From Burkholderia territorii (GTDB taxonomy: Bacteria; Pseudomonadota; Gammaproteobacteria; Burkholderiales; Burkholderiaceae), in NCBI RefSeq assembly GCF_902833055.1, contig NZ_CADFEJ010000001.1, forward strand, positions 62,001-126,000: DNA of 64,000 nucleotides. The letters are read 5' to 3'. How positions within the stretch are numbered: position 1 is the stretch's first letter; each line of letters starts with the position of its first letter. Below, one piece after another: positions 1 to 10,505 of this stretch. Under the pieces are notes generated by a model, which was given only the letters and a program-made list of their open reading frames with translations, was not told the DNA's origin and made no database searches. The translations under genes and the position numbers were made by a program.

Positions 1-619
<619 letters not shown>

Positions 620-633
<14 letters not shown>

Positions 634-1633
634 TTCTTCTTCCCCGTCTTCCCCGACACTCGCGGCCGCGGCCGGAAACGGCGATGCGCCGCCGCCGCGC
701 GCGACGTGGACGCAATTGCGGCGTTCGACGCTGTTCTATCCGCTCGTCGGGCTGATCGTCGTGTGCATCGCGATGATGATCGCGAGCCCGAGCTTCCTGT
801 CCGCCGCGAACCTGGAGAACGTGCTGCGCCAGGTGTCGATCAACGCGATCATCGCGGTCGGCATGACGTGCGTGATCCTGACCGGCGGGATCGACCTGTC
901 GGTCGGCTCGGTCATGGCGCTGTCCGGCACGCTCGCGGCGGGTTTGATGGTCGCCGGCGTGAATGCGGTCGCAGCGCTCGCGATCGGCATCGCGGTGGGC
1001 TTCGGGTTCGGCTTCCTGAACGGCGTGTTCGTCGCGTTCGCGGGGATGCCGCCGATCATCGTCACGCTCGCGACGATGGGCATCGCGCGCGGCCTCGCGC
1101 TGATCTATACGGGCGGCTATCCGATCGACGGGCTGCCCGACTGGGTCGCGTTCTTCGGCAGCGGCAAGGTGCTCGGCATCCAGGCGCCGGTGCTGATCAT
1201 GCTGGCCGTCTATGCGATCGCGTGGCTGCTGCTCGATCGCATGCCGTTCGGCCGCTACGTGTATGCGATCGGCGGCAACGAGCAGGCGACGCGGCTCACC
1301 GGCGTGCGCGTCGCACGCGTGAAGCTGATCGTCTACACGCTGGCCGGGCTCACGTCGGCGCTTGCCGCGATCGTGCTGACCGGGCGCCTGATGAGCGGGC
1401 AGCCGAATGCCGGGGTCGGCTTCGAGCTCGATGCGATTGCGGCCGTCGTGATGGGCGGCACGTCGATCTCTGGCGGGCGCGGCGCGATTCTCGGCACGCT
1501 GGTCGGTGCGCTGCTGCTCGGCGTGCTCAACAACGGTCTGAACATGATCGGCGTGAACCCGTATGTGCAGAACGTGATCAAAGGCGGAATCATCCTGCTC
1601 GCGATCTACATCAGCCGAGAACGGTCGCGGTAA
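620..1633 (+). CDS. Sugar ABC transporter permease, RbsC family
   Basis: A 337-residue inner-membrane permease of the ribose/xylose/galactose class. It shows multiple hydrophobic helices and the family signatures [13 protein letters not shown] near residue 85 and [14 protein letters not shown] near residue 215. I chose the ATG at 620 rather than an upstream ATG at 590 because 620 follows GAGGAGCGATCC, which holds a good ribosome-binding site, and because the 590 start would add residues unlike the family. It overlaps the ATPase gene and is followed 46 bases later by the dehydrogenase gene. No periplasmic binding protein is visible; it probably lies upstream of the window. Confidence 0.93.
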
Positions 1634-1679
1634 CGATTCATTCATCAGCCATCCGAATCATCAACGGAAGAGACAACTC

Positions 1680-2768
1680 ATGACGACACCCGAAGCCCAG
1701 CCGCGCATGACCGCGGTGGTTTGCCACGGCCCCGAGGACTATCGCGTCGAGCAGGTCGCGAAGCCGCGCGCGGGCGCGAACGAGCTCGTGATCCGCATCG
1801 CCGCGTGCGGGATCTGCGCGAGCGATTGCAAGTGCTACACGGGCGCGAAGATGTTCTGGGGCGGCCCGAGCCCGTGGGTCAAGGCGCCGGTGATTCCCGG
1901 CCACGAATTCTTCGGCTACGTGGAGGCGCTCGGCGACGGCGCGGCCGAGCATTTCGGCGTCGCGCAGGGCGACCGCGTGATCGCCGAGCAGATCGTGCCG
2001 TGCGGGAAGTGCCGCTACTGCAAGTCGGGCCAATACTGGATGTGCGAGGTGCACAACATCTTCGGCTTCCAGCGCGAGGTCGCCGACGGCGGGATGGCCG
2101 AGTACATGCGCATTCCGCCGACCGCGATCGTGCACCGGATTCCGCTGGGCGTGTCGCTCGAGGATGCGGCGATCATCGAGCCGCTGTCGTGCGCGATCCA
2201 TACCGTGAATCGCGGCGACATTCAGCTCGACGACGTCGTCGTGATCGCGGGCGCGGGCCCGCTCGGCCTGATGATGACGCAGGTCGCGCACCTGAAGACG
2301 CCGAAGAAGCTCGTCGTGATCGACCTGATCGACGAGCGGCTCGAACTTGCGCGTCAATACGGCGCGGACGTCACCATCAATCCGACGCGCGACGATGCGC
2401 GCGAGATCGTTCGCGCGCTGACCGACGGCTATGGATGCGACGTGTACATCGAGACGACCGGCGCGCCGGTCGGCGTGAACCAGGGGCTGGAGCTGATCCG
2501 CAAGCTCGGCCGTTTCGTCGAGTTCAGCGTGTTCGGCGAGGACACGACCGCAGACTGGTCGATCATCGGCGATCGCAAGGAGCTCGACGTGCGCGGCGCG
2601 CATCTGGGGCCGTATTGCTACCCGATCGCGATCGACCTGCTCGCGCGCGGGCTCGTCACGTCGAAAGGCATCGTCACGCACGGCTTCGCGCTGGAGGAAT
2701 GGGACGATGCGATCCGCGTCGCGAAGTCGCCCGAATCGATCAAGGTGCTGCTGAAGCCGGCGCGTTGA
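1680..2768 (+). CDS. Zinc-dependent polyol/alcohol dehydrogenase
   Basis: A 362-residue medium-chain dehydrogenase/reductase. Catalytic zinc ligands are seen in CGICASDCK (Cys near 41) and GHEFFG (His-Glu near 71); the structural zinc loop is CGKCRYCKSGQYWMC near 106-120. The Rossmann motif AGAGPLGLMM lies near 190. Enzymes of this family oxidise a polyol to a ketose with NAD(P)+; its resemblance is to erythritol/threitol- and arabitol/xylitol-type dehydrogenases, but the exact substrate is inference. It sits between the ABC permease and an FGGY kinase gene on the same strand, so the likely order of events is import, oxidation, then phosphorylation. Confidence 0.9.
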   Translation: MTTPEAQPRMTAVVCHGPEDYRVEQVAKPRAGANELVIRIAACGICASDCKCYTGAKMFWGGPSPWVKAPVIPGHEFFGYVEALGDGAAEHFGVAQGDRVIAEQIVPCGKCRYCKSGQYWMCEVHNIFGFQREVADGGMAEYMRIPPTAIVHRIPLGVSLEDAAIIEPLSCAIHTVNRGDIQLDDVVVIAGAGPLGLMMTQVAHLKTPKKLVVIDLIDERLELARQYGADVTINPTRDDAREIVRALTDGYGCDVYIETTGAPVGVNQGLELIRKLGRFVEFSVFGEDTTADWSIIGDRKELDVRGAHLGPYCYPIAIDLLARGLVTSKGIVTHGFALEEWDDAIRVAKSPESIKVLLKPAR

Positions 2769-2801
2769 CCTGCGCTCGTGCGATCTCTCACCGGAGACAT
2801 C

Positions 2802-4349
2802 ATGGAATACGTGATAGGCGTCGACATCGGCACGCAGAGCACCAAGGCGCTGCTCGTCGATCGGCAGGGCGCGGTCGTCGCGCGGCGCTCGGCCGGCTAC
2901 CAGCCCGACACGCCGCGCCCGCTGTGGGCCGAGCAGTGGCCGCAGGTGTGGTTCGATGCGGTGCTCGAGTGCATCGCGGGCTGCGTGAGCGATGCGCGCG
3001 CGCACGGCGTGCCGGCCGATGCGATCCGCGCCGTGTGCGTGAGCGGCCTGTACGGCGGCTCCGGCATTCCGGTCGACAGCGACATGCGGCCGTTGCACCC
3101 GTGCCTGATCTGGATGGACCGGCGCGCGACCGCGGCGGTCGACTGGGTGAACGAGAACGTGAACGTCGAGCGGCTGCGCGTGATCACGGGCAATGGCGTC
3201 GACAGCTACTACGGGTTCACGAAGATGCTGTGGCTGCGCGAGCAGCGCCCGGACGTATGGGCGAACGTGCGATATTTCCTGCCGCCGAACGCATACGTGA
3301 TCTATCTGCTGACCGGCGAAGTCGCGGTCGACCACAGTTCGGCCGGCAACATCGGCGGCGTGTACGACGTCGCACGCCGCGAGTGGTCCGACGATGCCCT
3401 CGACATGCTCGGTATCCCGGCGACGATGATGCCCGAGCGGCTCGTCGAATCCACTGACGTCGTCGGCGGGCTGCTGTCGCAATGGACGGAACGGCTCGGC
3501 CTGCCGGGCGGCACGCCGATCGTCGCGGGCGGCGTGGATGCGGCCGTCGCGACCTTCGCGGCCGGCGCGACGCGCACCGGCCAGCATGTCGCGATGATCG
3601 GCACCAGCATGTGCTGGGGCTACGTAAACCAGCACGTCGATGCGCGGCACGGGCTCGTCAGCATGCCCCACGTGTTCAATGGTCAGCGCGACCTGTACGT
3701 GTTCGGCGGCGCGATCACCGCCGGTGCATCGGTCGCATGGTTCCGCGATCAGTTCTGTCACGCGGAGATCGATGCGGCGCGATTGCTGCCGCACGGCGAT
3801 CCGCACGTGCTGCTCGAGGAAGCGGCCGAAGGCGTGCCGCCCGGCGCGGACGGCGTGCTGTTCCTGCCGTACCTGATGGGCGAACGCAGCCCGGTGTGGG
3901 ACGCGAAGGCGAGCGGCGCATTCGTCGGGCTGAGCCTCGCGCACACGCGCGCGCATCTGTATCGCGCGGTGCTCGAAGGCGTCGCGTTCGCGCTGCGGCA
4001 CAACATCGAGGCCGGCCGGCAGGGCGCGGTGGCACTGGACGACCGGTTGATCGTCGTCGGCGGTGCCGCGCATTCGGCGCTGTGGATGCAGATCATCGCG
4101 GACGTGACGGGTTTTCCGGTATGGACGATCGAGCAGGACGTCGAGGCGGCGATGGGCGCCGCGCTGCTCGCGGGCGTCGGCGCGGGGCTGGTGTCGCGCG
4201 GCGACGCGCAGGGCGGCTGGGTCACGCTCGTCGAACGCGCGCGGCCCGATGCCGCGCGCGCGAATGCGTATGCGGCGCGCTTTGCGCTCTATACGGCGTC
4301 GTATCCGGCGCTCAAGCCGATCATGCACGAACTGCGCACCTCATCATGA
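2802..4349 (+). CDS. FGGY-family carbohydrate kinase (xylulokinase-like)
   Basis: A 515-residue sugar kinase that phosphorylates a ketose or polyol with ATP in the cytoplasm. The N-terminal ATPase phosphate loop GVDIGTQSTKALLVD is at residues 5-19, and the C-terminal FGGY domain carries GGAAHSALWMQIIADVTG. The ATG at 2802 is chosen because CCGGAG precedes it by about six bases. Its stop codon overlaps the following SDR start (ATGA), so the two are tightly coupled. With an L-xylulose-reductase-like enzyme next to it, a pentulose such as xylulose is the best substrate guess, but this is not proven by sequence alone. Confidence 0.92.
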   Translation: MEYVIGVDIGTQSTKALLVDRQGAVVARRSAGYQPDTPRPLWAEQWPQVWFDAVLECIAGCVSDARAHGVPADAIRAVCVSGLYGGSGIPVDSDMRPLHPCLIWMDRRATAAVDWVNENVNVERLRVITGNGVDSYYGFTKMLWLREQRPDVWANVRYFLPPNAYVIYLLTGEVAVDHSSAGNIGGVYDVARREWSDDALDMLGIPATMMPERLVESTDVVGGLLSQWTERLGLPGGTPIVAGGVDAAVATFAAGATRTGQHVAMIGTSMCWGYVNQHVDARHGLVSMPHVFNGQRDLYVFGGAITAGASVAWFRDQFCHAEIDAARLLPHGDPHVLLEEAAEGVPPGADGVLFLPYLMGERSPVWDAKASGAFVGLSLAHTRAHLYRAVLEGVAFALRHNIEAGRQGAVALDDRLIVVGGAAHSALWMQIIADVTGFPVWTIEQDVEAAMGAALLAGVGAGLVSRGDAQGGWVTLVERARPDAARANAYAARFALYTASYPALKPIMHELRTSS

Positions 4350-5104
4350 AGACACGATTCGATTTCAGCAGTGCGCGGGTGCTCGTCACCGGTGCGTCGA
4401 GCGGGATCGGGCGCGCGTGCGCGGTTGCGCTGGCTCATGCTGGCGCGCGGGTCGTCGCGGCCGGGCGCGATGCGGCCGCGCTCGAATCGCTGGCCGGCGA
4501 GATTGCATGCGAAACGTTGCGCATCGATATCGGCGGCGACGAACACGCGATCGATGCAGCGCTCGCCGCGCACGACGCGTTCGACGGGCTCGTCAACTGC
4601 GCGGGAGTCGCGTCGCTCGAACCGGCGCTCGAGGTCAGCGCGGCGCACTTCGATCGCGTGATGGCCGTCAATGCGCGCGGCGCGGCGCTGGTCGCACGGG
4701 CCGTCGCGCGGAAGATGATCGAACGCGCGGGGCGAGACGCGGCACGCGCGCGGGGCAGCATCGTCAACGTGTCGAGCCAGGCCGCGCTCGTCGGCCTGCC
4801 CGCGCATCTGAGCTATTGCGCGTCGAAGGCGGCGCTCGATGCGATGACGCGCGTGCTCTGCATCGAACTCGGCGCACACGGGATTCGCGTGAACAGCGTG
4901 AACCCGACCGTGACGCTCACGCCCATGGCGCAGTTCGCGTGGAGCGAGCCGGAGAAGCGTGCACCGATGCTCGCGGCGATTCCGCTCGGGCGTTTCGCGG
5001 AGCCGGACGAGGTGGTCGAGCCGATCCTGTTCCTGCTCAGCGATGCGGCGTCGATGATCAGCGGCATATCGCTGCCGATCGATGGCGGGTATACAGCGCG
5101 ATAG
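4346..5104 (+). CDS. SDR oxidoreductase, L-xylulose reductase (DCXR)-like
   Basis: A 252-residue short-chain dehydrogenase. It has the cofactor motif TGASSGIG, the NAG-like motif NCAGVAS, catalytic Ser in NVSSQAALVG, and YCASK as the YxxxK pair. The stretch after it (RVNSVNPTVTLTPMAQFAWSEPEK, here abbreviated from positions 4880-4950) strongly recalls the animal DCXR/L-xylulose reductase family, which interconverts L-xylulose and xylitol with NADPH. It begins inside the stop codon of the kinase gene and is the last gene of the polyol operon. The combination dehydrogenase, kinase and this reductase suggests pentitol/pentulose interconversion. Confidence 0.9.
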   Translation: MKTRFDFSSARVLVTGASSGIGRACAVALAHAGARVVAAGRDAAALESLAGEIACETLRIDIGGDEHAIDAALAAHDAFDGLVNCAGVASLEPALEVSAAHFDRVMAVNARGAALVARAVARKMIERAGRDAARARGSIVNVSSQAALVGLPAHLSYCASKAALDAMTRVLCIELGAHGIRVNSVNPTVTLTPMAQFAWSEPEKRAPMLAAIPLGRFAEPDEVVEPILFLLSDAASMISGISLPIDGGYTAR

Positions 5105-5217
5105 CGGGTGCTCGCGGCGGGGCTCGCAGCGGCGCCGGCACCGGCGCCGGCACGGCACGCGGCTGTCGCTGCCGGGCCGAATGCGGAAGCAGGTCCGAGG
5201 GCGCGGGCGGTGGCCGG

Positions 5218-5361
5218 CTAGACCGGGTCCTTGCTCGGCGGTCCGTCGGGCTGCTGCGGGTTGTCGTGAGGATGCCCCGGCGGCGGTGGTGACAGTGGAT
5301 CGTCTTCCGGATCGCGGTTCGGGTCGGCCGGGGGCTCGGGCATCGGGGTCGTGTGGTCCAT
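5218..5361 (-). CDS. Small proline-rich hypothetical protein
   Basis: A 47-residue open frame, converging on the polyol operon. Its sequence is dominated by Pro, Asp and Gly (for example DDPLSPPPPGHPHDNPQQ), so it is probably disordered. There is no signal peptide or membrane segment. The composition is not the Arg/Ala-rich type of shadow frames in this GC-rich DNA, which is why I list it. No function can be assigned. Confidence 0.5.
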   Translation of the reverse strand: MDHTTPMPEPPADPNRDPEDDPLSPPPPGHPHDNPQQPDGPPSKDPV

Positions 5362-5561
5362 GAGGAACTCGCGCAATGCGTGGTGGCGGTGGCGCGGCGG
5401 GTGCGCCTCGTCTCCGTTATAGGCAATCGGGCGCGTGTTTGCAGCGCGATTCTCGTGGCCGCATGCGGATTGCCGCCGACATGCGCGCCTTCGCAGGTAT
5501 CGTGCCGGGCCGCGCGAAGCCGCGCATTCACGATGCGCGATGCGGCTTGCGCGTGTCGATG

Positions 5562-6146
5562 TCAGCGTAGATCCGCGGGCGTGTCGACGTCGCGCAGGAT
5601 GCCGGGATCGTCGACGGCGAGCAGGTTGACCGGCGCGCTTGCGAACAACGCACGGGCACCCGTATCGCCGTCGAGCGCGGCCAGCGCGTCGTAATGGTGC
5701 GCGGCGAAGCCGACCGGATGACCGCGTACGCCGCGATGGACGGGGGCGACGATCGATGCGTCGTCGGCGTCGAGCGCGCGCGTGACGGCTTCGTACGTGG
5801 ATGCCGCGATCCAGGGCATGTCGCCGAGCGCGACCAGCCAGCCGGTTGCTTCGGGCGTCGCGCGGACGCCGGCCGCAAGGCTCGCGCCCATCCCGCGCGT
5901 CGCATCGGGCGCATAGACGACCTGGCAACCGGCTTCGTTCAGCAGAATCGCGAGTTTTTCCGCGCCGGGACGCACGACGGCGATCACGTCGGCCGTGGCC
6001 GCGGCGAGGCGACGCGCGGCCGCGACCGCAACCGGCGTGCCGTCGGGAAGCAGCGCGAGCAGCTTGCTGTGCAGACCGCTTGGGTCGAAGCGTTGACCGA
6101 GACCGCCGGCGAGCAGGACGCCGGTGGCGAGTGACGCATAGGACAT
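5562..6146 (-). CDS. MobA/MocA-like nucleotidyltransferase
   Basis: A 194-residue protein of the molybdenum cofactor nucleotidyltransferase family. The N-terminus has the nucleotide-binding loop LLAGGLGQRFDPSGLHSK, the middle has GMGASLAAG and ALGDMPWI, and the C-terminal part has HPVGF. These match MocA/MobA-type enzymes that add CMP or GMP to molybdopterin to make the dinucleotide cofactor for xanthine-dehydrogenase-type or DMSO-reductase-type enzymes. The LAGG loop diverges slightly from the usual RxGxxK arrangement. It stands alone here, without a molybdoenzyme neighbour, so the partner enzyme is unknown. Confidence 0.82.
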   Translation of the reverse strand: MSYASLATGVLLAGGLGQRFDPSGLHSKLLALLPDGTPVAVAAARRLAAATADVIAVVRPGAEKLAILLNEAGCQVVYAPDATRGMGASLAAGVRATPEATGWLVALGDMPWIAASTYEAVTRALDADDASIVAPVHRGVRGHPVGFAAHHYDALAALDGDTGARALFASAPVNLLAVDDPGILRDVDTPADLR

Positions 6147-6305
6147 CGGCGCGGGGGGAGGGAGGCAGGTGGCCCGATTGTGCGGGAGCGAACGGGGATC
6201 GGCAAGTGCGGATGTTACCGATGCGGGGCGTCGTCGTCGGAAAGAATGTCGGCGGGGGCGTTCGTCGGCGAAGGTTTCCTCGACGGGGCGTCATGTCGCG
6301 GCGAT

Positions 6306-6419
6306 TCAACCTGCGTCACGGCCCAATGGCGGTCGCCGGACGACCCATGCCAACCATTCCGACGGGTAATCGATGAAACCGGCACCGGTGCATGCGGTGC
6401 ACGGCGCGTGGTCGGTCAT
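6306..6419 (-). CDS. Possible tiny protein with CxxC motif
   Basis: A 37-codon frame starting at 6419 that begins MTDHAPCTACTGAGFIDYP. The CTACTGAGF part resembles half of a DnaJ-type zinc knuckle. No clear ribosome-binding site precedes it, and the codon pattern over such a short length is not decisive. It lies between the nucleotidyltransferase and the iron operon. It may be a real microprotein or chance. Confidence 0.25.
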   Translation of the reverse strand: MTDHAPCTACTGAGFIDYPSEWLAWVVRRPPLGRDAG

Positions 6420-6501
6420 CAGCGATTTCGTTAGACGAATGCCGGCACGCGGGGAGGGGGCGATGGCCCAAGCACATGCACATCGCGCGTGATCGCCGCG
6501 A

Positions 6502-7185
6502 CTACGCATCCGCCCACTTCCGCAACAGGTTGTGATAAATCCCCGTCAGCGAAATGACCATCGGATCCTGCGCGCCTTTTTCCGCCGACAGCGCCTGAAT
6601 CTGCGTATCGAGCTGAAACAGCAGCGTGCGGTCGCCATCGTCGCGCACCATGCTCTGAATCCAGAAGAACGACGCGACGCGTTCGCCACGCGTGACCGGC
6701 GTCACATGATGCAGGCTCGACGCCGGATACAGCACGAGATCGCCCGCCGGCAGCTTCGCGCGATGCACGCCGTAGGTGTCTTCCACGCAGAGCTCGCCGC
6801 CGTCGTACGCGTGCGGTTCCTCGAGAAACAACGTAGCCGACAGGTCGCTGCGCACGCGAAAATCCGTGCCGCGCAGCAGCCGGATCGCGTTGTCGACATG
6901 CGTGCCGAACGTCTCGCCGCCTCCGTAGCGGTTGAACAACGGCGGAAACACCTTCAGCGGCAGCGCCGCCGAGAAGAACAGCGGATGCCGCGCCAGCGCG
7001 TCCTGGATCGCATCGCCGACCGCGCGCGCGACCGGCGAGCCTTCCGGCAATTGCCGGTTGCGTTTCGCGAGTGCGGACTGCGCGCCGGACGTCGCGTTGC
7101 CGTCGATCCAGTCGGCGGCATCGAGCATCTCGCGGCATTGCGCGACCTGTGCGTGGGTCAGCACGCCCGGGATATGAATCATCAT
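6502..7185 (-). CDS. piuC: Fe(II)/2-oxoglutarate dioxygenase, PiuC/PKHD type
   Basis: A 227-residue cytoplasmic dioxygenase of the PKHD hydroxylase family. The iron ligands are seen as HVD in [16 protein letters not shown] and the distal His in [14 protein letters not shown]; the Arg after it binds 2-oxoglutarate. The start at 7185 overlaps the stop of the Sel1 gene (ATGA). In Pseudomonas and Burkholderia this protein is encoded with a TonB-dependent catecholate-siderophore receptor and a Sel1 protein, and the family is linked to iron limitation. The substrate remains unknown even for well-studied homologues. It is the last gene of a three-gene minus-strand operon. Confidence 0.9.
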   Translation of the reverse strand: MMIHIPGVLTHAQVAQCREMLDAADWIDGNATSGAQSALAKRNRQLPEGSPVARAVGDAIQDALARHPLFFSAALPLKVFPPLFNRYGGGETFGTHVDNAIRLLRGTDFRVRSDLSATLFLEEPHAYDGGELCVEDTYGVHRAKLPAGDLVLYPASSLHHVTPVTRGERVASFFWIQSMVRDDGDRTLLFQLDTQIQALSAEKGAQDPMVISLTGIYHNLLRKWADA

Positions 7186-7937
7186 GATTCGGATTCCATA
7201 CCGTGAGACGGCAACTGCATGGCCGCCGTGCGTAACGCATCGAGCGGCGACGATGCGAGATACGCGCGCATCTTCGCGACGAACGCGGGAGTGGCGGTGG
7301 CCGGCACGCGCGCGAGCCAGACGAGGGCTTCGTCGACGCGCCCGCGATCGGCGAGCAGCCGCGCGTAGTTGAACTGGCCGCGAAAATCGCCTGCCTCGGC
7401 GGCGCGACGATAGTGGTCGAATGCGGCATCGACATCGACGGCCACGACCCAGCCGTCCTCGTAGAAGCCGCCGATCAGGTTGATCGATTTCGCATGGCCG
7501 AGCGCGGCGGCGCGGCGAAACCAGTCGAGCGCGGCGGCGCGATCCTCGTCGACGCCGTTGCCGAGCGCGAGCGCCGTCGCATAGTTGTACATGCCCCAGT
7601 CGAGCCCGGCCTGCGCGGCGAGCCGGTACCAGTAGACCGCCACCGGCGCGCACGCGGCCGTGCCCCAGCCGAGTTCGTAGCACCGGCCCAGCATGTTCAT
7701 CGCCATCGGGTGGCCGGCTCGCGCCGCATGCCGGAACCAGCCGAATGCGGCGGCCGGATCGCGCGCGACGCCGTGCCCGTCCAGCAGGTACTGGCCGTAG
7801 ACGGCCTGCGCATCGACGATACCGTTGTCGGCGGCTGCCGCGACCCACGCGGCAGCGCGCTCGGGCGGCCCGGCGAGGATGTCGGCGAATGCGCGCGGCG
7901 ACACCGACGCGAGCGCCTTCAGCGAGACGGTCTCCAT
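7182..7937 (-). CDS. Sel1-repeat (TPR-like) protein
   Basis: A 251-residue protein made of Sel1-like helical repeats of about 36 residues. Successive copies carry the pattern AxxWFRxAAxxGHxxAxxxLGxxYxxG, for example [21 protein letters not shown] and [22 protein letters not shown]. Such repeats form a solenoid for protein-protein contacts. No signal peptide is evident, so it is likely cytoplasmic. It begins three bases after the receptor stop and overlaps the dioxygenase start, so it is co-translated with both; a scaffold or partner role for the dioxygenase is inference. Confidence 0.88.
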   Translation of the reverse strand: METVSLKALASVSPRAFADILAGPPERAAAWVAAAADNGIVDAQAVYGQYLLDGHGVARDPAAAFGWFRHAARAGHPMAMNMLGRCYELGWGTAACAPVAVYWYRLAAQAGLDWGMYNYATALALGNGVDEDRAAALDWFRRAAALGHAKSINLIGGFYEDGWVVAVDVDAAFDHYRRAAEAGDFRGQFNYARLLADRGRVDEALVWLARVPATATPAFVAKMRAYLASSPLDALRTAAMQLPSHGMESES

Positions 7938-7940
7938 CGA

Positions 7941-10184
7941 TCAGTAGCGCGCGTTCAGCGTAACGAACGCCGAGCGGCCCGGCGCGATCGACGCGTAGTG
8001 CGCCGGGTACGCCTGATCGAAGTACGTGCGGTTGAACAGATTGTTCACGTTCAGCTGCAAGTCGAGCTTCTTGTTGATCCGGTATTGCGCCATCGCATCG
8101 AAGCGCCAGTACGACGGCACCGCGCGCAGGTTCGCGGGATCGCCGAACACTTCCGACATGTAGAACGCGCCGCCGCCGACGGTGAATTTCGGCGTCACGT
8201 CGTAGTTCGACCACATCGTCAGGCTGTGCTTCGGCGTATTGGGGAACCGGTGGCCGTTGTTCGCGGCATCCTTGCCGTTGTCGCGCAGTTCGCTCTTCAT
8301 GTACGTATAGCCGCCGAATACCTGCCACTGCTTCGTGATCTGCCCGGCGACACCGAGCTCGAGACCCTGAACGCGCTTGTTGCCGACCATCGCGTACTGA
8401 TTGTTCGGCAGCGTCACGCGCGCATTCGTCGTGTCGATCTGGAACAGCGCGGCGGTGAGCGACAGCTTGTCGTCGAGCACGTTCCACTTCGTGCCGACCT
8501 CGACGCTGCGGTTTTTCTCGGGCGACAGCTGATCGGCGTTCGAGCCGACGCCGCCGCGGCCCGGCGTGAGCGACTGCGTTTCGCTGCCTTCGCCGAGCAG
8601 CATGCCGGCCGGCGTCGACGACGTCGCATACGACGCGTAGATGCTGCCGTTTTGCGCGGGCTTGAACACGAGGCCGGCCTGCCAGTTCACGAGCGTGTCG
8701 TCGCGCGTGTAGGTCTTGCCGCCGTTCGCCCGGGTGTCGGTGAAGCGGGTCGAGTAGTCATCGACGCGCACGCCGGCATTCACTTGCCAGCGCGGCGTGA
8801 GCTCGATCGTGTCGAAACCGTAGATCGACTTGGTCGTGGTGCGCGCATGCGCATAGTCGTTGTTGCGCGTGATGGAGCCGGCCCACGGATCGTTCGGGTT
8901 CGGCGACCACAGGCTCGTGCAGTTGTAGCCGGACGGCGCGCCGATGCCTTGCTGGCAGATCGTGCCCTTGTCGGTCGCGACGGTGTACGAATCGCGCTTG
9001 CCCCATTCGCGCGACAGCTCGATGCCGGTCGTGAAGCTGTGCTTGAACGGGCCGGTGCGGAATTCGCCGAACAGTTCGGTCAGGTTCGCGAGGCTGTTGA
9101 TCGAGCTGTTGCGGTTGTTGTTGCGACGCCAGACCTTGCCGTTGACCACGTTGCCCTGGCTGTCGTCGGGCTGCGTCCAGATGTAGTCCTGGGTCGATTC
9201 CGTGTAGCGCGTGGTGTTGCGCACCGTCAGGTTCGGCGTGATGTCGTGCTCGATCCTGATCGTGCTGATGTCGGATGTGGTCTTGCGGAAGTCGCGGTCG
9301 ACCAGGCCGTAGAAGTTGTGGCGATCGACGGGTGCCGGATAGATCGTGTCGACGTTCGCGGGCTTGTTCGACGTCGTGTAGAAGTACGGAATGCCGCCAT
9401 CGGGCATGTCGTCGGTGGACAAGTGGTAGTAGCTCGCGGTCACGCGCGTCGGCGTGCCGAGACCGAACGCGATCGACGGCGCGACGCCCCAGCGCTCGTT
9501 GTTGACGGCGTCGCGGCCGGCGACGTCGTTGTTGTGGCTCATCAGGTTCAGGCGGAATGCGGCGTGATCGGCGAACTGCCAGTTGCCGTCGGCGGTGAAG
9601 CGGCGATAGCGGTCCGTGCCGAGGCCGGCGCTCGCGGCGGCCGTCGTGCCGAGATGCGGCGTTTTCGTGATCAGGTTGATGCTGCCGCCCGCGCCGCCGC
9701 GGCCGCCATATGCGCCATCGGAGCCCTTGGTGATCTCGACGCGCTCGGTGTTGAAGATCTCGCGAGTAGTCGCGCCGGTGTCGCGCATTCCGTCGACGAA
9801 CATGCTGCCTTGCGTGTCGTAGCCGCGGATGAACGGACGATCGCCGAGCGGGTTGCCGCCTTCGCCCGCACCGAACGTGATGCCGGGCACGGTGCGCAGC
9901 GCTTCGGTCAGCGTAGCCGCGCCGCTGTTCTGGATCAGCTCCTGCGGGATCACGGTCACGGACTTCGGCGTGTCGACGAGGGGCGCGGTGAATTTCGCGG
10001 ATGCGGAAAAGTCGGCCTTGTAGCTGTGCTCGGCCTTGCCCTGAACTTCGATCGGCGCGAGATGGTCTTCGGTTCCGACTGGCGCGGCCGGCGGCGTGCC
10101 GTCGGCGAACGCAGGGCTCGCGGCGAGCACGCTGCAGAGGGTGGTGAATTTGCCGAGTTTCAGCTCTTCAGGACGGGACTTCAT
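7941..10184 (-). CDS. piuA: TonB-dependent siderophore receptor (PiuA/Fiu-like)
   Basis: A 747-residue outer-membrane receptor that imports ferric siderophore using TonB energy. It has an N-terminal signal sequence ending near PAFADG, a likely TonB-box region (APIEVQGKA), a plug domain ([23 protein letters not shown], bases near 9930; [18 protein letters not shown]) and a 22-strand barrel ending in the aromatic C-terminus NARY. Two Cys residues (CQQG and YNC) could pair in an extracellular loop. The start ATG at 10184 is chosen because it gives the signal peptide; an upstream in-frame start at 10241 would not. As first gene of the operon with Sel1 and PiuC-like genes, catecholate siderophore uptake is the best guess. 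Confidence 0.92.
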   Translation of the reverse strand: MKSRPEELKLGKFTTLCSVLAASPAFADGTPPAAPVGTEDHLAPIEVQGKAEHSYKADFSASAKFTAPLVDTPKSVTVIPQELIQNSGAATLTEALRTVPGITFGAGEGGNPLGDRPFIRGYDTQGSMFVDGMRDTGATTREIFNTERVEITKGSDGAYGGRGGAGGSINLITKTPHLGTTAAASAGLGTDRYRRFTADGNWQFADHAAFRLNLMSHNNDVAGRDAVNNERWGVAPSIAFGLGTPTRVTASYYHLSTDDMPDGGIPYFYTTSNKPANVDTIYPAPVDRHNFYGLVDRDFRKTTSDISTIRIEHDITPNLTVRNTTRYTESTQDYIWTQPDDSQGNVVNGKVWRRNNNRNSSINSLANLTELFGEFRTGPFKHSFTTGIELSREWGKRDSYTVATDKGTICQQGIGAPSGYNCTSLWSPNPNDPWAGSITRNNDYAHARTTTKSIYGFDTIELTPRWQVNAGVRVDDYSTRFTDTRANGGKTYTRDDTLVNWQAGLVFKPAQNGSIYASYATSSTPAGMLLGEGSETQSLTPGRGGVGSNADQLSPEKNRSVEVGTKWNVLDDKLSLTAALFQIDTTNARVTLPNNQYAMVGNKRVQGLELGVAGQITKQWQVFGGYTYMKSELRDNGKDAANNGHRFPNTPKHSLTMWSNYDVTPKFTVGGGAFYMSEVFGDPANLRAVPSYWRFDAMAQYRINKKLDLQLNVNNLFNRTYFDQAYPAHYASIAPGRSAFVTLNARY

Positions 10185-10300
10185 GGTGCGCTTCGACCTC
10201 GCGGTGTGGTCCCGGGAACGACGCGCTACGGAAATGTGCATGCCGCCGGGAATTATTACGATTTGTTTTCAGCCGGCATTCTATGTAATTTTTTGGTGAA

Positions 10301-10315
10301 TGAGAAGCGTTCTTG
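10301..10315. promoter_or_regulatory. Candidate iron-regulated operator upstream of the TonB receptor
   Basis: In the locally AT-rich leader of the receptor operon, TGAGAAGCGTTCTTG has rough dyad symmetry and matches the 7-1-7 Fur consensus at about 8 of 14 defined positions. The position (about 120 bases before the start) and the function of the operon make Fur control plausible, but the match is weak. The rest of 10185-10505 shows no other structured element. Confidence 0.25.
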
Positions 10316-10505
10316 TTCGCGTTTGTGATGGGAATGTTGACGAATGTTGCAGAGGGTTTGAGGGCTCGTGGGGCGGGGCGGGATGGCCGAATGGCCGAGT
10401 ATGAAGGGCGTGGCGGGCCGATTACAGTGGCGGAATCTCATTCGTCGAAAGTGACAGCGGAGTGCTAAGATGACTGCATTGAAAGCAATCTCGGTGAGGC
10501 GCATC

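Noticed and set aside
7413..10328. A 971-codon plus-strand frame opposite the iron operon
   Set aside because: Arg/Val-rich with no motif; shadow of the TonB receptor and Sel1 genes.
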